48,565 nucleotides of DNA from Aliterella sp. RAGGC_92 (GTDB lineage Bacteria; Cyanobacteriota; Cyanobacteriia; Cyanobacteriales; Chroococcidiopsidaceae), in contig JAPJOW010000001.1 in NCBI GenBank assembly GCA_030826005.1, positions 1 through 48,565 on the forward strand. The letters are read 5' to 3'. Numbering within the stretch: position 1 is the stretch's first letter; each line of letters opens with the position of its first letter. Below the pieces are notes generated by a model that worked only from the letters and a program-made list of their open reading frames with translations, was not told the DNA's origin and did not search any database. Below, in pieces: positions 41,331 to 48,565 of this stretch. Position numbers and translations under genes: made by a program.

Positions 41331-43109
41331 TTACTGCTCGTAAGAATTATCTACTGGAGCGGACGACATTACAGGTTCTTGGTATAGCGGTACAGTGAAC
41401 ATGACAGTAGAACCAAGTCCTTCACCCATGCTAAAGAAATATACCTCACCGCCCATTGCTTCTACGAGCTTTTGAGATATTGTCAATCCTAAACCCGTCC
41501 CGCCGTAAGGACGAGTTAGCGAACCATCTACTTGACTAAAAGTTTGAAATAGCTTTTCTTGTTTATCTAAAGATACTCCAATTCCCGTATCTACAACGCG
41601 AATTTTAACGATACCTGGAAGCGATTGGTTTTGAAAAATAACTTTTTTGCGGACGACATCAGCGCTAATAGTAATTCCGCCTTCATCGGTAAACTTAAGC
41701 GCATTACTAACCAAATTCAGCATTACTTGCAGTAGTCGCTTGTAGTTGCCATAAACAATTATTTCATCTGCCGTATCGGGCTTTTGAATTAAAAAGCTTA
41801 AGTTTTTCTGTTCCGCTTGAGGCTTAGTAAAATTTTCTACATGACTTAATAACTCGTCTAGCTTGACTCGTCCAAGTTCTAGCTCCATTTTGCCAGCTTC
41901 AATTTTGGCGATATCTAAAATATCGTTCAAGATATGTAGTAAGTGGATAGCTGAACCGTAAGCTTCTTTAATAAATTCTTCTTGCTCTTGGGGGTCATCG
42001 GCCATCCCTTCCAGAATTAGCTTCAAAAAGCCTAACATCCCATTTAAGGGCGTGCGAATTTCGTGAGAAGTATTTGCCAAAAATTCGCTTTTGAGCCGGG
42101 AAGCTTCTTCTGCTTGCTGACGAGCTTCTTCTAACTCTTTATATAAAGTAGCATGAGCGATCGCCGTTCCTACTTGCTCTGCTACTTCGCGCACTAACTC
42201 TACTTCATCCGCCGTCCACTGACGGGGGGGAGTTGCTTTTTGTTGTTTTTCGCCGTTGAGTGGCGATGGTAAACGAATGCACTGCCGCAAACTAATTAGC
42301 CCGTTTGGTTTCCCTTGGTAATAAGTTGCAACTACAAGTAAAGACTGCTGAAACGAAGGATTGTCAATTTGGTCTACTACTACAGGCTCTAAGGTTTTTA
42401 ATGCTTGGCTAAATCCCGCATCATCAGCAATTAATATTTCATTGCCTACCATCGAGCGCACGGCTATTTGTCTGCATTCAGCTACTACTTTAACCAATTG
42501 CGACTTTTCTGTGTAAGCGCAAACGATGCAATGACTTACACCCAAAGCTTCACCCAAACTATCGACAGTTTGCTGCCAAATTGTATTTAGGTCTAAAGTT
42601 CGGCGAATATTTCTGGCAATATGAATTAGTAGTTTTTTTGATTCAACCGCAGCTATAGTAGTTGACTGGGAATTGCTAACTGTTAGAGAATTAATCGCTA
42701 AACCTGTAGCTTGCGCTTCTAACTGTCGCCCCATGACTAAAACAACTGTTGACTTATGGGCGCAGGGGATTGGAGTAATAACTAATTCAAAGCTCCACAG
42801 TTTTTGCTGATATCTAAACAAACATCGGCAATGTTCGGGAATCATACTTACCAAAATTCGCTGTACCCGTTGCAAGTAAGCTGCCATGTCTACGGGCGCA
42901 AAAGTTTCGTTTAGCGATTTGCCAATGACTTGCTCCGCACTTATGCCGTAAGTTTCAGCTTGCTGCCAATAGAATGACAAGTATTTTCCTGTTGCGTCTT
43001 GAGTAAAAGTTAACTCTGAACCTAAAACTTGCAGCCCACAGCTATCTTTGGCACTAGATTCTAAGTTGTTATACACTGTAGGCGGTTCAGAACTAGCATA
43101 CACGTTCAT
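41331..43109 (-). CDS. cytoplasmic PAS-GAF histidine kinase
   Basis: The 592-residue protein has no membrane span. An N-terminal PAS-like domain (about 30-130, with FYWQQAETYGISAEQVIGKS) is followed by a GAF domain (about 160-315), a short coiled coil (KELEEARQQAEEASRLKSEF), a HisKA domain with His349 in TSHEIRTPLNGMLG, and a HATPase_c domain with NLVSNALKF, DTGIGVS and GGTGLGL. It is therefore a soluble sensor kinase. The signal is unknown. A response regulator gene is not adjacent. Confidence 0.9.
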   Translation of the reverse strand: MNVYASSEPPTVYNNLESSAKDSCGLQVLGSELTFTQDATGKYLSFYWQQAETYGISAEQVIGKSLNETFAPVDMAAYLQRVQRILVSMIPEHCRCLFRYQQKLWSFELVITPIPCAHKSTVVLVMGRQLEAQATGLAINSLTVSNSQSTTIAAVESKKLLIHIARNIRRTLDLNTIWQQTVDSLGEALGVSHCIVCAYTEKSQLVKVVAECRQIAVRSMVGNEILIADDAGFSQALKTLEPVVVDQIDNPSFQQSLLVVATYYQGKPNGLISLRQCIRLPSPLNGEKQQKATPPRQWTADEVELVREVAEQVGTAIAHATLYKELEEARQQAEEASRLKSEFLANTSHEIRTPLNGMLGFLKLILEGMADDPQEQEEFIKEAYGSAIHLLHILNDILDIAKIEAGKMELELGRVKLDELLSHVENFTKPQAEQKNLSFLIQKPDTADEIIVYGNYKRLLQVMLNLVSNALKFTDEGGITISADVVRKKVIFQNQSLPGIVKIRVVDTGIGVSLDKQEKLFQTFSQVDGSLTRPYGGTGLGLTISQKLVEAMGGEVYFFSMGEGLGSTVMFTVPLYQEPVMSSAPVDNSYEQ

Positions 43110-43240
43110 TTGTCGGGCTTTTTGTAGACAAGCAGCTAATAATATTTAATCGAACTTTGCTTTGAGTTTGGCACAAAAATCATGAAACTGAGTAGTATTA
43201 GTTTTGTAAATATACAAAGCTTTGTCTATTTCTTTAGTTT

Positions 43241-43468
43241 TTAATCATTCCATTCGCCACGCGGGGGTACAGGCGTGCGCCCCATAGTCCGAGTTAATTC
43301 GTCATCTCTTTGAGTTTCACCGCGCAGCCATTGACGAATTGCTACTTCTATTACTTTGCTTGGCTCTTTTGTAAGGTGTTGTAGTTGATCTAGTAAGGTG
43401 GAATCTAGTTGAATAGAAATTTCTACTTTGTCATCAAAAGAGTTTGAATCAATGCTATTTTCATTCAT
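43241..43468 (-). CDS. small ribbon-helix-helix-like protein
   Basis: The 75-residue protein has a short beta strand (VEISIQLDSTLL) followed by two helices (LLDQLQHLTKEPSKVIEVAIRQWL, quoted in part: SKVIEVAIRQWL), the layout of CopG/RHH DNA-binding proteins, and a C-terminal Arg/Pro tail. It could be an antitoxin, but no toxin gene follows in this window, so an orphan regulator is more likely. The function is not known. Confidence 0.65.
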   Translation of the reverse strand: MNENSIDSNSFDDKVEISIQLDSTLLDQLQHLTKEPSKVIEVAIRQWLRGETQRDDELTRTMGRTPVPPRGEWND

Positions 43469-43793
43469 GAATGGGGTAGGGCTTTTTGCCTATATTTTAG
43501 ATTTTATATACTGAAATAATTAATTTAGCACTCGCCAGCGATCGCCAAACTGTACTGATAGTCTCTACAATAACAACACTTAAGAAAATTGTTACATCAA
43601 ACTGCTGTTAAATCTATAAAAATTTCCTATCTAAAGTAGTAATTTGGTCTAATCGCAATTGGATAGTTAAGAAAAGCTGATATTTTTTCGCTTGATGGTT
43701 TAGGGCAACTTAGTCATCTCTATTTATGCAGAAAGGATTAAAATGCGTTAAGTATGCTCAATTTTTAACTTTGTTGCCGCTAAATTAAAAAGT
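43469..43793. other. Gene-free spacer upstream of lepA
   Basis: This 325-bp AT-rich region separates the divergent RHH gene and lepA. It has one HIP1-like site at about 43540. I see no conserved operator and no additional gene. Confidence 0.5.
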
Positions 43794-45605
43794 ATGACTG
43801 ATGTTCCCGTAGCACAAATACGCAATTTTTCTATTATAGCTCATATCGATCACGGAAAATCAACTCTTGCCGATCGCTTGCTGCAAACGACAGGTACGGT
43901 AGAACAACGGCAAATGAAAGAGCAGTTTTTGGACAATATGGATCTCGAACGCGAACGCGGGATTACAATTAAGCTGCAAGCGGCGCGGATGAATTACCAA
44001 GCCAAAGATGGGCTAACTTACGTTTTGAATTTAATTGATACCCCCGGACACGTAGATTTTTCTTACGAAGTATCGCGGAGTTTAGCAGCTTGCGAAGGAG
44101 CGTTATTAGTAGTAGATGCGTCCCAAGGGGTAGAAGCGCAAACACTAGCGAATGTTTATTTAGCTTTAGAAAATAACTTAGAGATTATCCCCGTTTTAAA
44201 TAAAATTGATTTACCAGGAGCAGAGCCAGAGCGGGTAGCGGGGGAAATTGAGGAAATTATTGGGCTTGATTGCAGTGGGGCAATTTTAGCATCGGCGAAA
44301 GAAGGGATAGGAATTGATGAAATACTAGAAACTATCGTTGCGCGCGTCCCACCGCCCCAAGATACCGTAAATCAGCCGCTTAGAGCTTTGATTTTTGATA
44401 GCTATTACGACAGCTACCGGGGAGTGATTGTTTACTTTCGGGTGATGGATGGTACGGTAAAAAAAGGCGATCGCATTCACTTAATGGCATCGGGAAAAGA
44501 ATACGAAATTGACGAATTGGGCGTACTTTCACCTACCCAGAAACAAATAGACGAACTCCACGCCGGGGAAGTAGGATATTTAGCCGCCTCAATTAGAGCC
44601 GTAGCAGATGCGCGAGTTGGGGACACCATCACTTTAGCGGGAAATCGAGCTAAAGAGGCATTGCCGGGCTACACAGAAGCAAATCCAATGGTTTTTTGCG
44701 GCTTATTCCCCATTGATGCCGATCGCTTTGAAGATTTGCGCGAGGCTTTAGAAAAGCTGAAGCTAAACGATGCGGCTTTACACTACGAGCCAGAAACCTC
44801 TAGCGCGATGGGTTTTGGCTTTCGCTGCGGCTTTTTGGGATTGCTGCACATGGAAATTGTGCAAGAGCGGTTGGAGCGGGAATACAATTTAGACTTGATT
44901 ACAACCGCGCCCTCGGTGGTTTATCGGGTAACTACAATTAAAGGGGAAGTATTGCATATTGATAACCCTAGTACCTTACCAGAGCCAAACGCGCGGGAAA
45001 AAATTGAGGAGCCTTACGTCAAAGTAGACATGATTACCCCCGAAAACTTCGTTGGGACTTTGATGGAGTTGTGTCAAAATCGGCGGGGAATCTTTAAAGA
45101 TATGAAGTATCTCACCCAAGGGCGGACAACTTTAACTTATGAATTGCCTTTAGCGGAAGTTGTGACGGACTTTTTCGATCAAATGAAATCGCGGACGCGC
45201 GGTTATGCCAGTATGGAGTATCACCTAATTGGCTACCGGGAAAATCATCTAGTCCGCTTGGATCTATTAATTAATAACGATCCTGTAGATTCGTTAGCGA
45301 TGATCGTCCACCGAGACAAAGCTTACAATATGGGACGGGCGATGGCAGAAAAGCTGAAAGAATTAATCCCGCGCCATCAATTTAAAGTACCAATTCAAGC
45401 GGCTATTGGCAGTAAAGTTATAGCCAGCGAACAAATTCCGGCTTTGCGAAAAGATGTATTAGCCAAGTGTTACGGCGGCGATATTAGCCGCAAGAAAAAG
45501 CTATTGCAAAAGCAAGCCAAAGGTAAAAAGCGGATGAAGTCGGTGGGGACGGTAGATGTACCGCAAGAAGCGTTTATGGCTGTGTTGCGTTTAGATAAAG
45601 AGTAG
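43794..45605 (+). CDS. lepA: elongation factor 4 (LepA)
   Basis: LepA is a ribosome-dependent GTPase that back-translocates or helps stalled ribosomes and acts in initiation or ribosome assembly. The 603-residue protein has the GTPase motifs AHIDHGKS (G1, 16-23), RERGITI (G2), DTPGHVDF (G3), NKID (G4) and SAKEGIGIDEIL (G5), plus the LepA-type C-terminal domain ending KGKKRMKSVGTVDVPQEAFMAVL (quoted in part: VDVPQEAFMAVL). Full length is typical. It is followed by a hairpin at 45624. Confidence 0.97.
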   Translation: MTDVPVAQIRNFSIIAHIDHGKSTLADRLLQTTGTVEQRQMKEQFLDNMDLERERGITIKLQAARMNYQAKDGLTYVLNLIDTPGHVDFSYEVSRSLAACEGALLVVDASQGVEAQTLANVYLALENNLEIIPVLNKIDLPGAEPERVAGEIEEIIGLDCSGAILASAKEGIGIDEILETIVARVPPPQDTVNQPLRALIFDSYYDSYRGVIVYFRVMDGTVKKGDRIHLMASGKEYEIDELGVLSPTQKQIDELHAGEVGYLAASIRAVADARVGDTITLAGNRAKEALPGYTEANPMVFCGLFPIDADRFEDLREALEKLKLNDAALHYEPETSSAMGFGFRCGFLGLLHMEIVQERLEREYNLDLITTAPSVVYRVTTIKGEVLHIDNPSTLPEPNAREKIEEPYVKVDMITPENFVGTLMELCQNRRGIFKDMKYLTQGRTTLTYELPLAEVVTDFFDQMKSRTRGYASMEYHLIGYRENHLVRLDLLINNDPVDSLAMIVHRDKAYNMGRAMAEKLKELIPRHQFKVPIQAAIGSKVIASEQIPALRKDVLAKCYGGDISRKKKLLQKQAKGKKRMKSVGTVDVPQEAFMAVLRLDKE

Positions 45606-45623
45606 TTGATTTATAAACATTAA

Positions 45624-45655
45624 TTGTAGGGGTGCGAAGCATTGCGCCCCTACAA
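45624..45655 (+). repeat. G/C-rich hairpin repeat after lepA
   Basis: TTGTAGGGG (45624-45632) pairs with CCCCTACAA (45647-45655); the stem extends a little through wobble pairs around an AAGCATT loop. This sequence recurs in spacers of many cyanobacterial genomes. It could end lepA transcription, although no T-run follows. Confidence 0.6.
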
Positions 45656-46016
45656 CGTAATTGATTTAGGATTGCTGTAAGCGATCGCCAACAAACGGGA
45701 TTATACTTTGCAGAGCGATCGCACTTTTATAGTTAAAATTATTTTCACTACCTTAGACTGATGCTTATTAGACTTACTTAGATTAGTTCTCAAAGGAGTT
45801 TACACAGCCCAGTTACTTTATAAAGCAAAACAGTAGCGTGTGCTACAATTAATTTAACCTAAGTTTAGATCAAAACTCAATTAGAGCCTGAGATTTCCGC
45901 CTCAACATCAACTTTACTTAGGCTTTGCGAAGAATCACTTAGATTATATATTTTTACTGAATCGAGATTTTTAAAAGTTGCAAGTAACTTACAGACTTCA
46001 TACTTAATAAGGTTTA

Positions 46017-46031
46017 TGCGAATAATTCGCA
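46017..46031. promoter_or_regulatory. 15-bp palindrome, possible operator of the DUF1611/racemase operon
   Basis: TGCGAAT-A-ATTCGCA is a perfect 7-bp inverted repeat around one central base, about 84 bp before the DUF1611 ATG. The length and symmetry suit a homodimeric regulator. No regulator gene is adjacent. Confidence 0.4.
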
Positions 46032-46114
46032 CACAGATAAAGCTTTGTTTGAGATGAGTTTAGCAACTTCGGAAATTTCCATGATTTGGGAATAACTTGA
46101 AGGAAAATAATTTC

Positions 46115-47233
46115 ATGGCGCTTGTTAAAGAAACGGCTTTGGTTTACTGCGAAAATCAATTTGGCTTGGTAGACGGAAAAACTGCCGCAGGTTTGATTAG
46201 ACACTCGGAAACCTATACTATTGTGGGGATTATTGATAGTTCTTTAGCTGGCAAGGATGCTGGGGAAGAATTAGGAGATAAAAAAAATAATATTCCCATT
46301 TTTGCTAACTTAGCTCAAGCTTTAAATAACCTTGCAGAAGTTCCCAATTGTTACATTTATGGCAAAGCTCCCTTGGATGCTTCTATCTCTGCTGATGAAA
46401 AGCTGCTAATTTTAGAAGCTATGTCAAAAGGCATGGATATTATTAACGGGTTGCATCAATTTTTCTCAGACGATAGAGACTTTGTGGCTATGGCTATTAA
46501 ATGCGGTATCCAAATTAAAGATATTAGAAAACCGCCGCAATTAAAAGATTTGCACGTTTTTACGGGTCAAATAGCCAAAGTAAATATTCCTGTAATTGCT
46601 GTACTGGGGACGGATTGCGCCTGCGGAAAAATGACTACCGCAGTGGAATTGAACAAAGCTTTAAACAGCCTAGGCTTAAAATCTGTAATGGTGGCAACGG
46701 GACAAACTAGCTTAATGCAGGGATCAAAGTACGGCGCAGCAATGGACGCGCTGGTTTCCCAATTTGCGATCGGTGAAGTAGAAAATGCGGTTGTTAGAGC
46801 TTTTGAAGGGGAAAATCCCGATGTTATTTTAGTTGAAGGACAAAGCGCGGTTAGTCATCCGGCTTTTATGAGTTCTATAGGTATTTTAAAAGCAAGTATG
46901 CCCGATGGCGTTATTCTCCAACACCCTCCAGCTAGAAAATTTCGGTGTGATTTTCCGCATTTGAATATGCCTACGGTGGAAAGTGAAATTCAACTAATTG
47001 AAGCTATCTCCCAAGCTCAGGTAATTGCGATCGCTCTCAGCCACGAAAACCTATCAGAGGAAGCAGTTAGAAGAACGATCGCCGATTACGAAAACCGTTT
47101 GCAATTGCCTACTACCGATGTATTGACCTACGGATGCCAAAAACTGATTCAAGCATTATGCGATCGCTTTCCCAAGCTGAACCAAAAAATCAAAAAAGAT
47201 TTACAACCTATTCCTTTATTGACAATGAGCTAA
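46115..47233 (+). CDS. DUF1611 (DgcN-like) protein
   Basis: The 372-residue protein has an N-terminal Rossmann-like domain (residues about 8-120, with IVGIIDSSLAGKDAGEELG) and a C-terminal P-loop domain starting at about 160, with GTDCACGKMTT at 165-175 and LVEGQSAVSHPAFM. DUF1611 proteins are P-loop relatives; one subgroup (DgcN) is a D-glutamate N-acetyltransferase used in D-glutamate catabolism. The 10-bp gap to the racemase gene indicates a shared pathway, but the substrate is unknown. ATG 46115 is preferred over TTG 46097, since AAGGA lies ahead of it. Confidence 0.8.
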   Translation: MALVKETALVYCENQFGLVDGKTAAGLIRHSETYTIVGIIDSSLAGKDAGEELGDKKNNIPIFANLAQALNNLAEVPNCYIYGKAPLDASISADEKLLILEAMSKGMDIINGLHQFFSDDRDFVAMAIKCGIQIKDIRKPPQLKDLHVFTGQIAKVNIPVIAVLGTDCACGKMTTAVELNKALNSLGLKSVMVATGQTSLMQGSKYGAAMDALVSQFAIGEVENAVVRAFEGENPDVILVEGQSAVSHPAFMSSIGILKASMPDGVILQHPPARKFRCDFPHLNMPTVESEIQLIEAISQAQVIAIALSHENLSEEAVRRTIADYENRLQLPTTDVLTYGCQKLIQALCDRFPKLNQKIKKDLQPIPLLTMS

Positions 47234-47243
47234 ACATCCACAA

Positions 47244-48314
47244 ATGAAAGCATTAATGCCCAGAATAGAGATTAGTTTATCTCAAATAAGGCATAACGCT
47301 CAGGTACTATCAGAACTTTACGGACAACAGGGAATTTCTTTAATGGGAGTTTCCAAAGCCGTATTGGGAGATCCGGCGATCGCTCAGGCAATGATAGCAG
47401 GCGGAGTAAAGTTTATTGCCGACTCTCGCCTTGAAAACATCCAAAGAATGAAAAACGCCGGGGTATCGGCTCAATTTGTGCTGCTCCGCACTGCTTTAAG
47501 TCAGGCAGAATCGGTAATTGAGAATGTAGATATTAGTCTCAATACGGAACTTGCTACTATTACCGCACTTTCTCATTATGCAAGCGTACATAACAAAATT
47601 CATCAAATAATTGTGATGGTAGAGTTGGGTGATTTGCGAGAAGGCGTACTTCAAGGCGATCTTTCTCAATTTATTAAAAAAACTCTGGCGCTATCTCATA
47701 TCAAAATTATTGGAATTGGCTGCAACTTGGCGTGTTTTGGGGGAATTAAGCCAGATAACAACAAAATGCGCCAGTTATCTCAATTAGCTGATGCGATTGA
47801 AAAAGAATTTTCGATTGATTTAGAAATAATTTCCGGTGGAAATTCAGCAAACTACCAATGGTATAAAGCTTCCGAAAAAGTCGGTAGAATTAACAATCTG
47901 CGTTTGGGCGAATCGATCCTTTTAGGCTGTGAAACCGTCAACCGCAAGCTCATTCCAGGTTTACACGCCAACGCCTTTAAATTGATAGCTGAAGTAATTG
48001 AATCTAAAGAAAAACCCTCTTTACCCTTTGGCGAAATCTGTCAAAATGCTTTTGGCAGTGTACCCACCTTTCTAGATCGAGGTCTGCGCCGGAGAATTAT
48101 TGTAGCTTTAGGTAGACAAGACGTTTTAGTATCTGGATTAAGTCCTAGTGATGGCTTAGAAATACTAGGATCTAGCAGCGATCATGTTGTTCTCGACAGC
48201 AATAACTACGATTTACAAGTTGGCAGTGAAGTGAAGTTTAGCCTAGATTATGGCGGACTTCTAGCGGCAATGACTTCGCCTTTTATTAACAAACAATTTG
48301 TTAATTATGCCTAA
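47244..48314 (+). CDS. alanine/ornithine-racemase-like PLP enzyme
   Basis: The 356-residue protein has a PLP-barrel fold with the N-terminal PRIEISLSQIRHNAQVLS, the likely PLP-binding Lys38 in LMGVSKAVLGDP, and later HxxIxxxVELGDLREGV and ISGGNSANYQW blocks typical of the alanine/ornithine racemase (Orr) group. It would interconvert L- and D-forms of an amino acid. With the upstream DUF1611 gene it forms an operon, suggesting D-amino-acid production followed by capture or modification. The substrate specificity is not known. Confidence 0.8.
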   Translation: MKALMPRIEISLSQIRHNAQVLSELYGQQGISLMGVSKAVLGDPAIAQAMIAGGVKFIADSRLENIQRMKNAGVSAQFVLLRTALSQAESVIENVDISLNTELATITALSHYASVHNKIHQIIVMVELGDLREGVLQGDLSQFIKKTLALSHIKIIGIGCNLACFGGIKPDNNKMRQLSQLADAIEKEFSIDLEIISGGNSANYQWYKASEKVGRINNLRLGESILLGCETVNRKLIPGLHANAFKLIAEVIESKEKPSLPFGEICQNAFGSVPTFLDRGLRRRIIVALGRQDVLVSGLSPSDGLEILGSSSDHVVLDSNNYDLQVGSEVKFSLDYGGLLAAMTSPFINKQFVNYA

Positions 48315-48405
48315 AGGGCGATCGCAAAAACTTAACATATGGTAAGTTTCTTGCTACTAGAATAATAGAGGGAACAGAAATTAGCGATCGCCAAGAAAGA
48401 GAGCT

Positions 48406-48565
48406 ATGAAAGAATTACAACAAAAATTGTCATTTTTAAAAGATAAAATCGCTGGCTTGAGCAATAGGGCTAAAAATCACACACTCTTGTTTGATTCCTG
48501 TTACGCAGCCGAAAATGTTGCTTTTATGCTTGGCGGTCAATGGGACGAGTGTAATGGGGTTGTAG
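48406..48565 (+). CDS. 5' end of an unidentified gene (truncated by window edge)
   Basis: ATG 48406 has a purine-rich site (AAGAAAGAGAG) upstream, and 53 codons follow to the window end. The N-terminus (MKELQQKLSFLKDKIAGLS) is helical or coiled-coil-like, and the following part has Cys residues (DSCYAAEN, DECNG). The family cannot be named from this part. It lies 91 bp after the racemase gene and has its own possible promoter, so it may or may not belong to that operon. Confidence 0.55.
   Translation, partial: MKELQQKLSFLKDKIAGLSNRAKNHTLLFDSCYAAENVAFMLGGQWDECNGVV

Larger units (their letters stand above)
45606..46114. other. Gene-free spacer upstream of the DUF1611/racemase operon
   Basis: This 509-bp region has no gene. 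It holds a G/C-rich hairpin just after lepA (45624-45655), two HIP1-like sites (about 45681 and 45715), a GTAGC/GCTAC hairpin at 45835-45848, and a 15-bp palindrome at 46017-46031. An upstream TTG 46097 with a weak context is not used as the gene start. Confidence 0.5.

Noticed and set aside
43241..43468. Toxin-antitoxin module around the ribbon-helix-helix-like protein
   Set aside because: No toxin-type gene adjoins it; the neighbours are a histidine kinase and lepA.
1..48565. tRNA, rRNA, CRISPR arrays, insertion sequences or phage genes
   Set aside because: No cloverleaf-like, ribosomal, spacer-repeat, transposase or phage structural signals were recognised on reading through the spacers and genes; a tRNAscan-SE and ISfinder search would settle this.

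Overview
The window is a chromosomal segment of a cyanobacterium. Evidence: the HIP1 octamer GCGATCGC and its GGCGATCGC/GCGATCGCC variants recur throughout, in genes and spacers; several genes belong to cyanobacterial families (EbsA-type pilus factor, DUF1816, CpcS/CpeS bilin lyase, cyanoexosortase B with HpsJ-like neighbour, TIGR00303-type CobT, Ycf29/Rre1-type response regulator, and a 2-oxoglutarate decarboxylase/SSADH pair); base composition is moderate and genes lie in short, mostly 1-4 gene operons on both strands. The exosortase/HpsJ genes suggest a filamentous or Chroococcidiopsis/Gloeocapsa-like lineage, but the species cannot be fixed from sequence reading alone. I saw no insertion sequence, prophage, CRISPR array, rRNA or tRNA.

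Layout. 1-2.2 kb: an accessory patch with a truncated ORF, an alpha/beta hydrolase, a HIP1-rich tandem repeat and a SUKH (SMI1/KNR4) protein. 2.3-12.7 kb: mostly housekeeping (aat, EamA exporter, dnaX, GT2 plus radical-SAM pair, ebsA, a BioD/DRTGG protein, a divergent DUF4188/PadR pair, a DprA-like Rossmann protein plus MAPEG, YajQ). 12.7-16 kb: gamma-glutamyltransferase, exonuclease III, DUF1816. 16.1-19.2 kb: the 2-oxoglutarate decarboxylase and succinic semialdehyde dehydrogenase operon that closes the cyanobacterial TCA cycle. 19.6-24.3 kb: a single-domain receiver, DUF2294, groESL under a CIRCE operator, a 2Fe-2S protein and an Rre1-like regulator with a structured leader. 24.3-27.5 kb: sulfate uptake operon sbp-cysT-cysW-NIL, without cysA. 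27.8-30.4 kb: ribE, a bifunctional nuclease, and a Fe-S aldo/keto reductase. 30.4-33.4 kb: cyanoexosortase B cluster. 33.4-35.2 kb: an orphan solute-binding lipoprotein and a bilin lyase. 35.2-36.0 kb: a gene-free, repeat-rich spacer. 36.0-43.5 kb: coiled-coil protein, cobT, DUF2232, surE, a Nat/Liv-type amino-acid permease and binding protein, a PAS/GAF histidine kinase and a small ribbon-helix-helix-like protein. 43.8-48.6 kb: lepA, then a DUF1611 (DgcN-like) plus alanine/ornithine-racemase-like operon, and a truncated unknown gene.

The points most worth following are the DUF1611/racemase operon (a candidate D-amino-acid pathway with a 15-bp palindrome upstream), the Rre1-like leader with alternative hairpins around a strong Shine-Dalgarno and a 39-codon overlapping ORF, the 2-OGDC/SSADH pair that is easily misannotated as acetolactate synthase, the PadR/DUF4188 divergent switch, and a two-hairpin dispersed repeat present twice 21 kb apart. 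Start codons were moved downstream from the longest reading frame where a Shine-Dalgarno, signal peptide or overlap favoured it; those decisions are stated in each entry.
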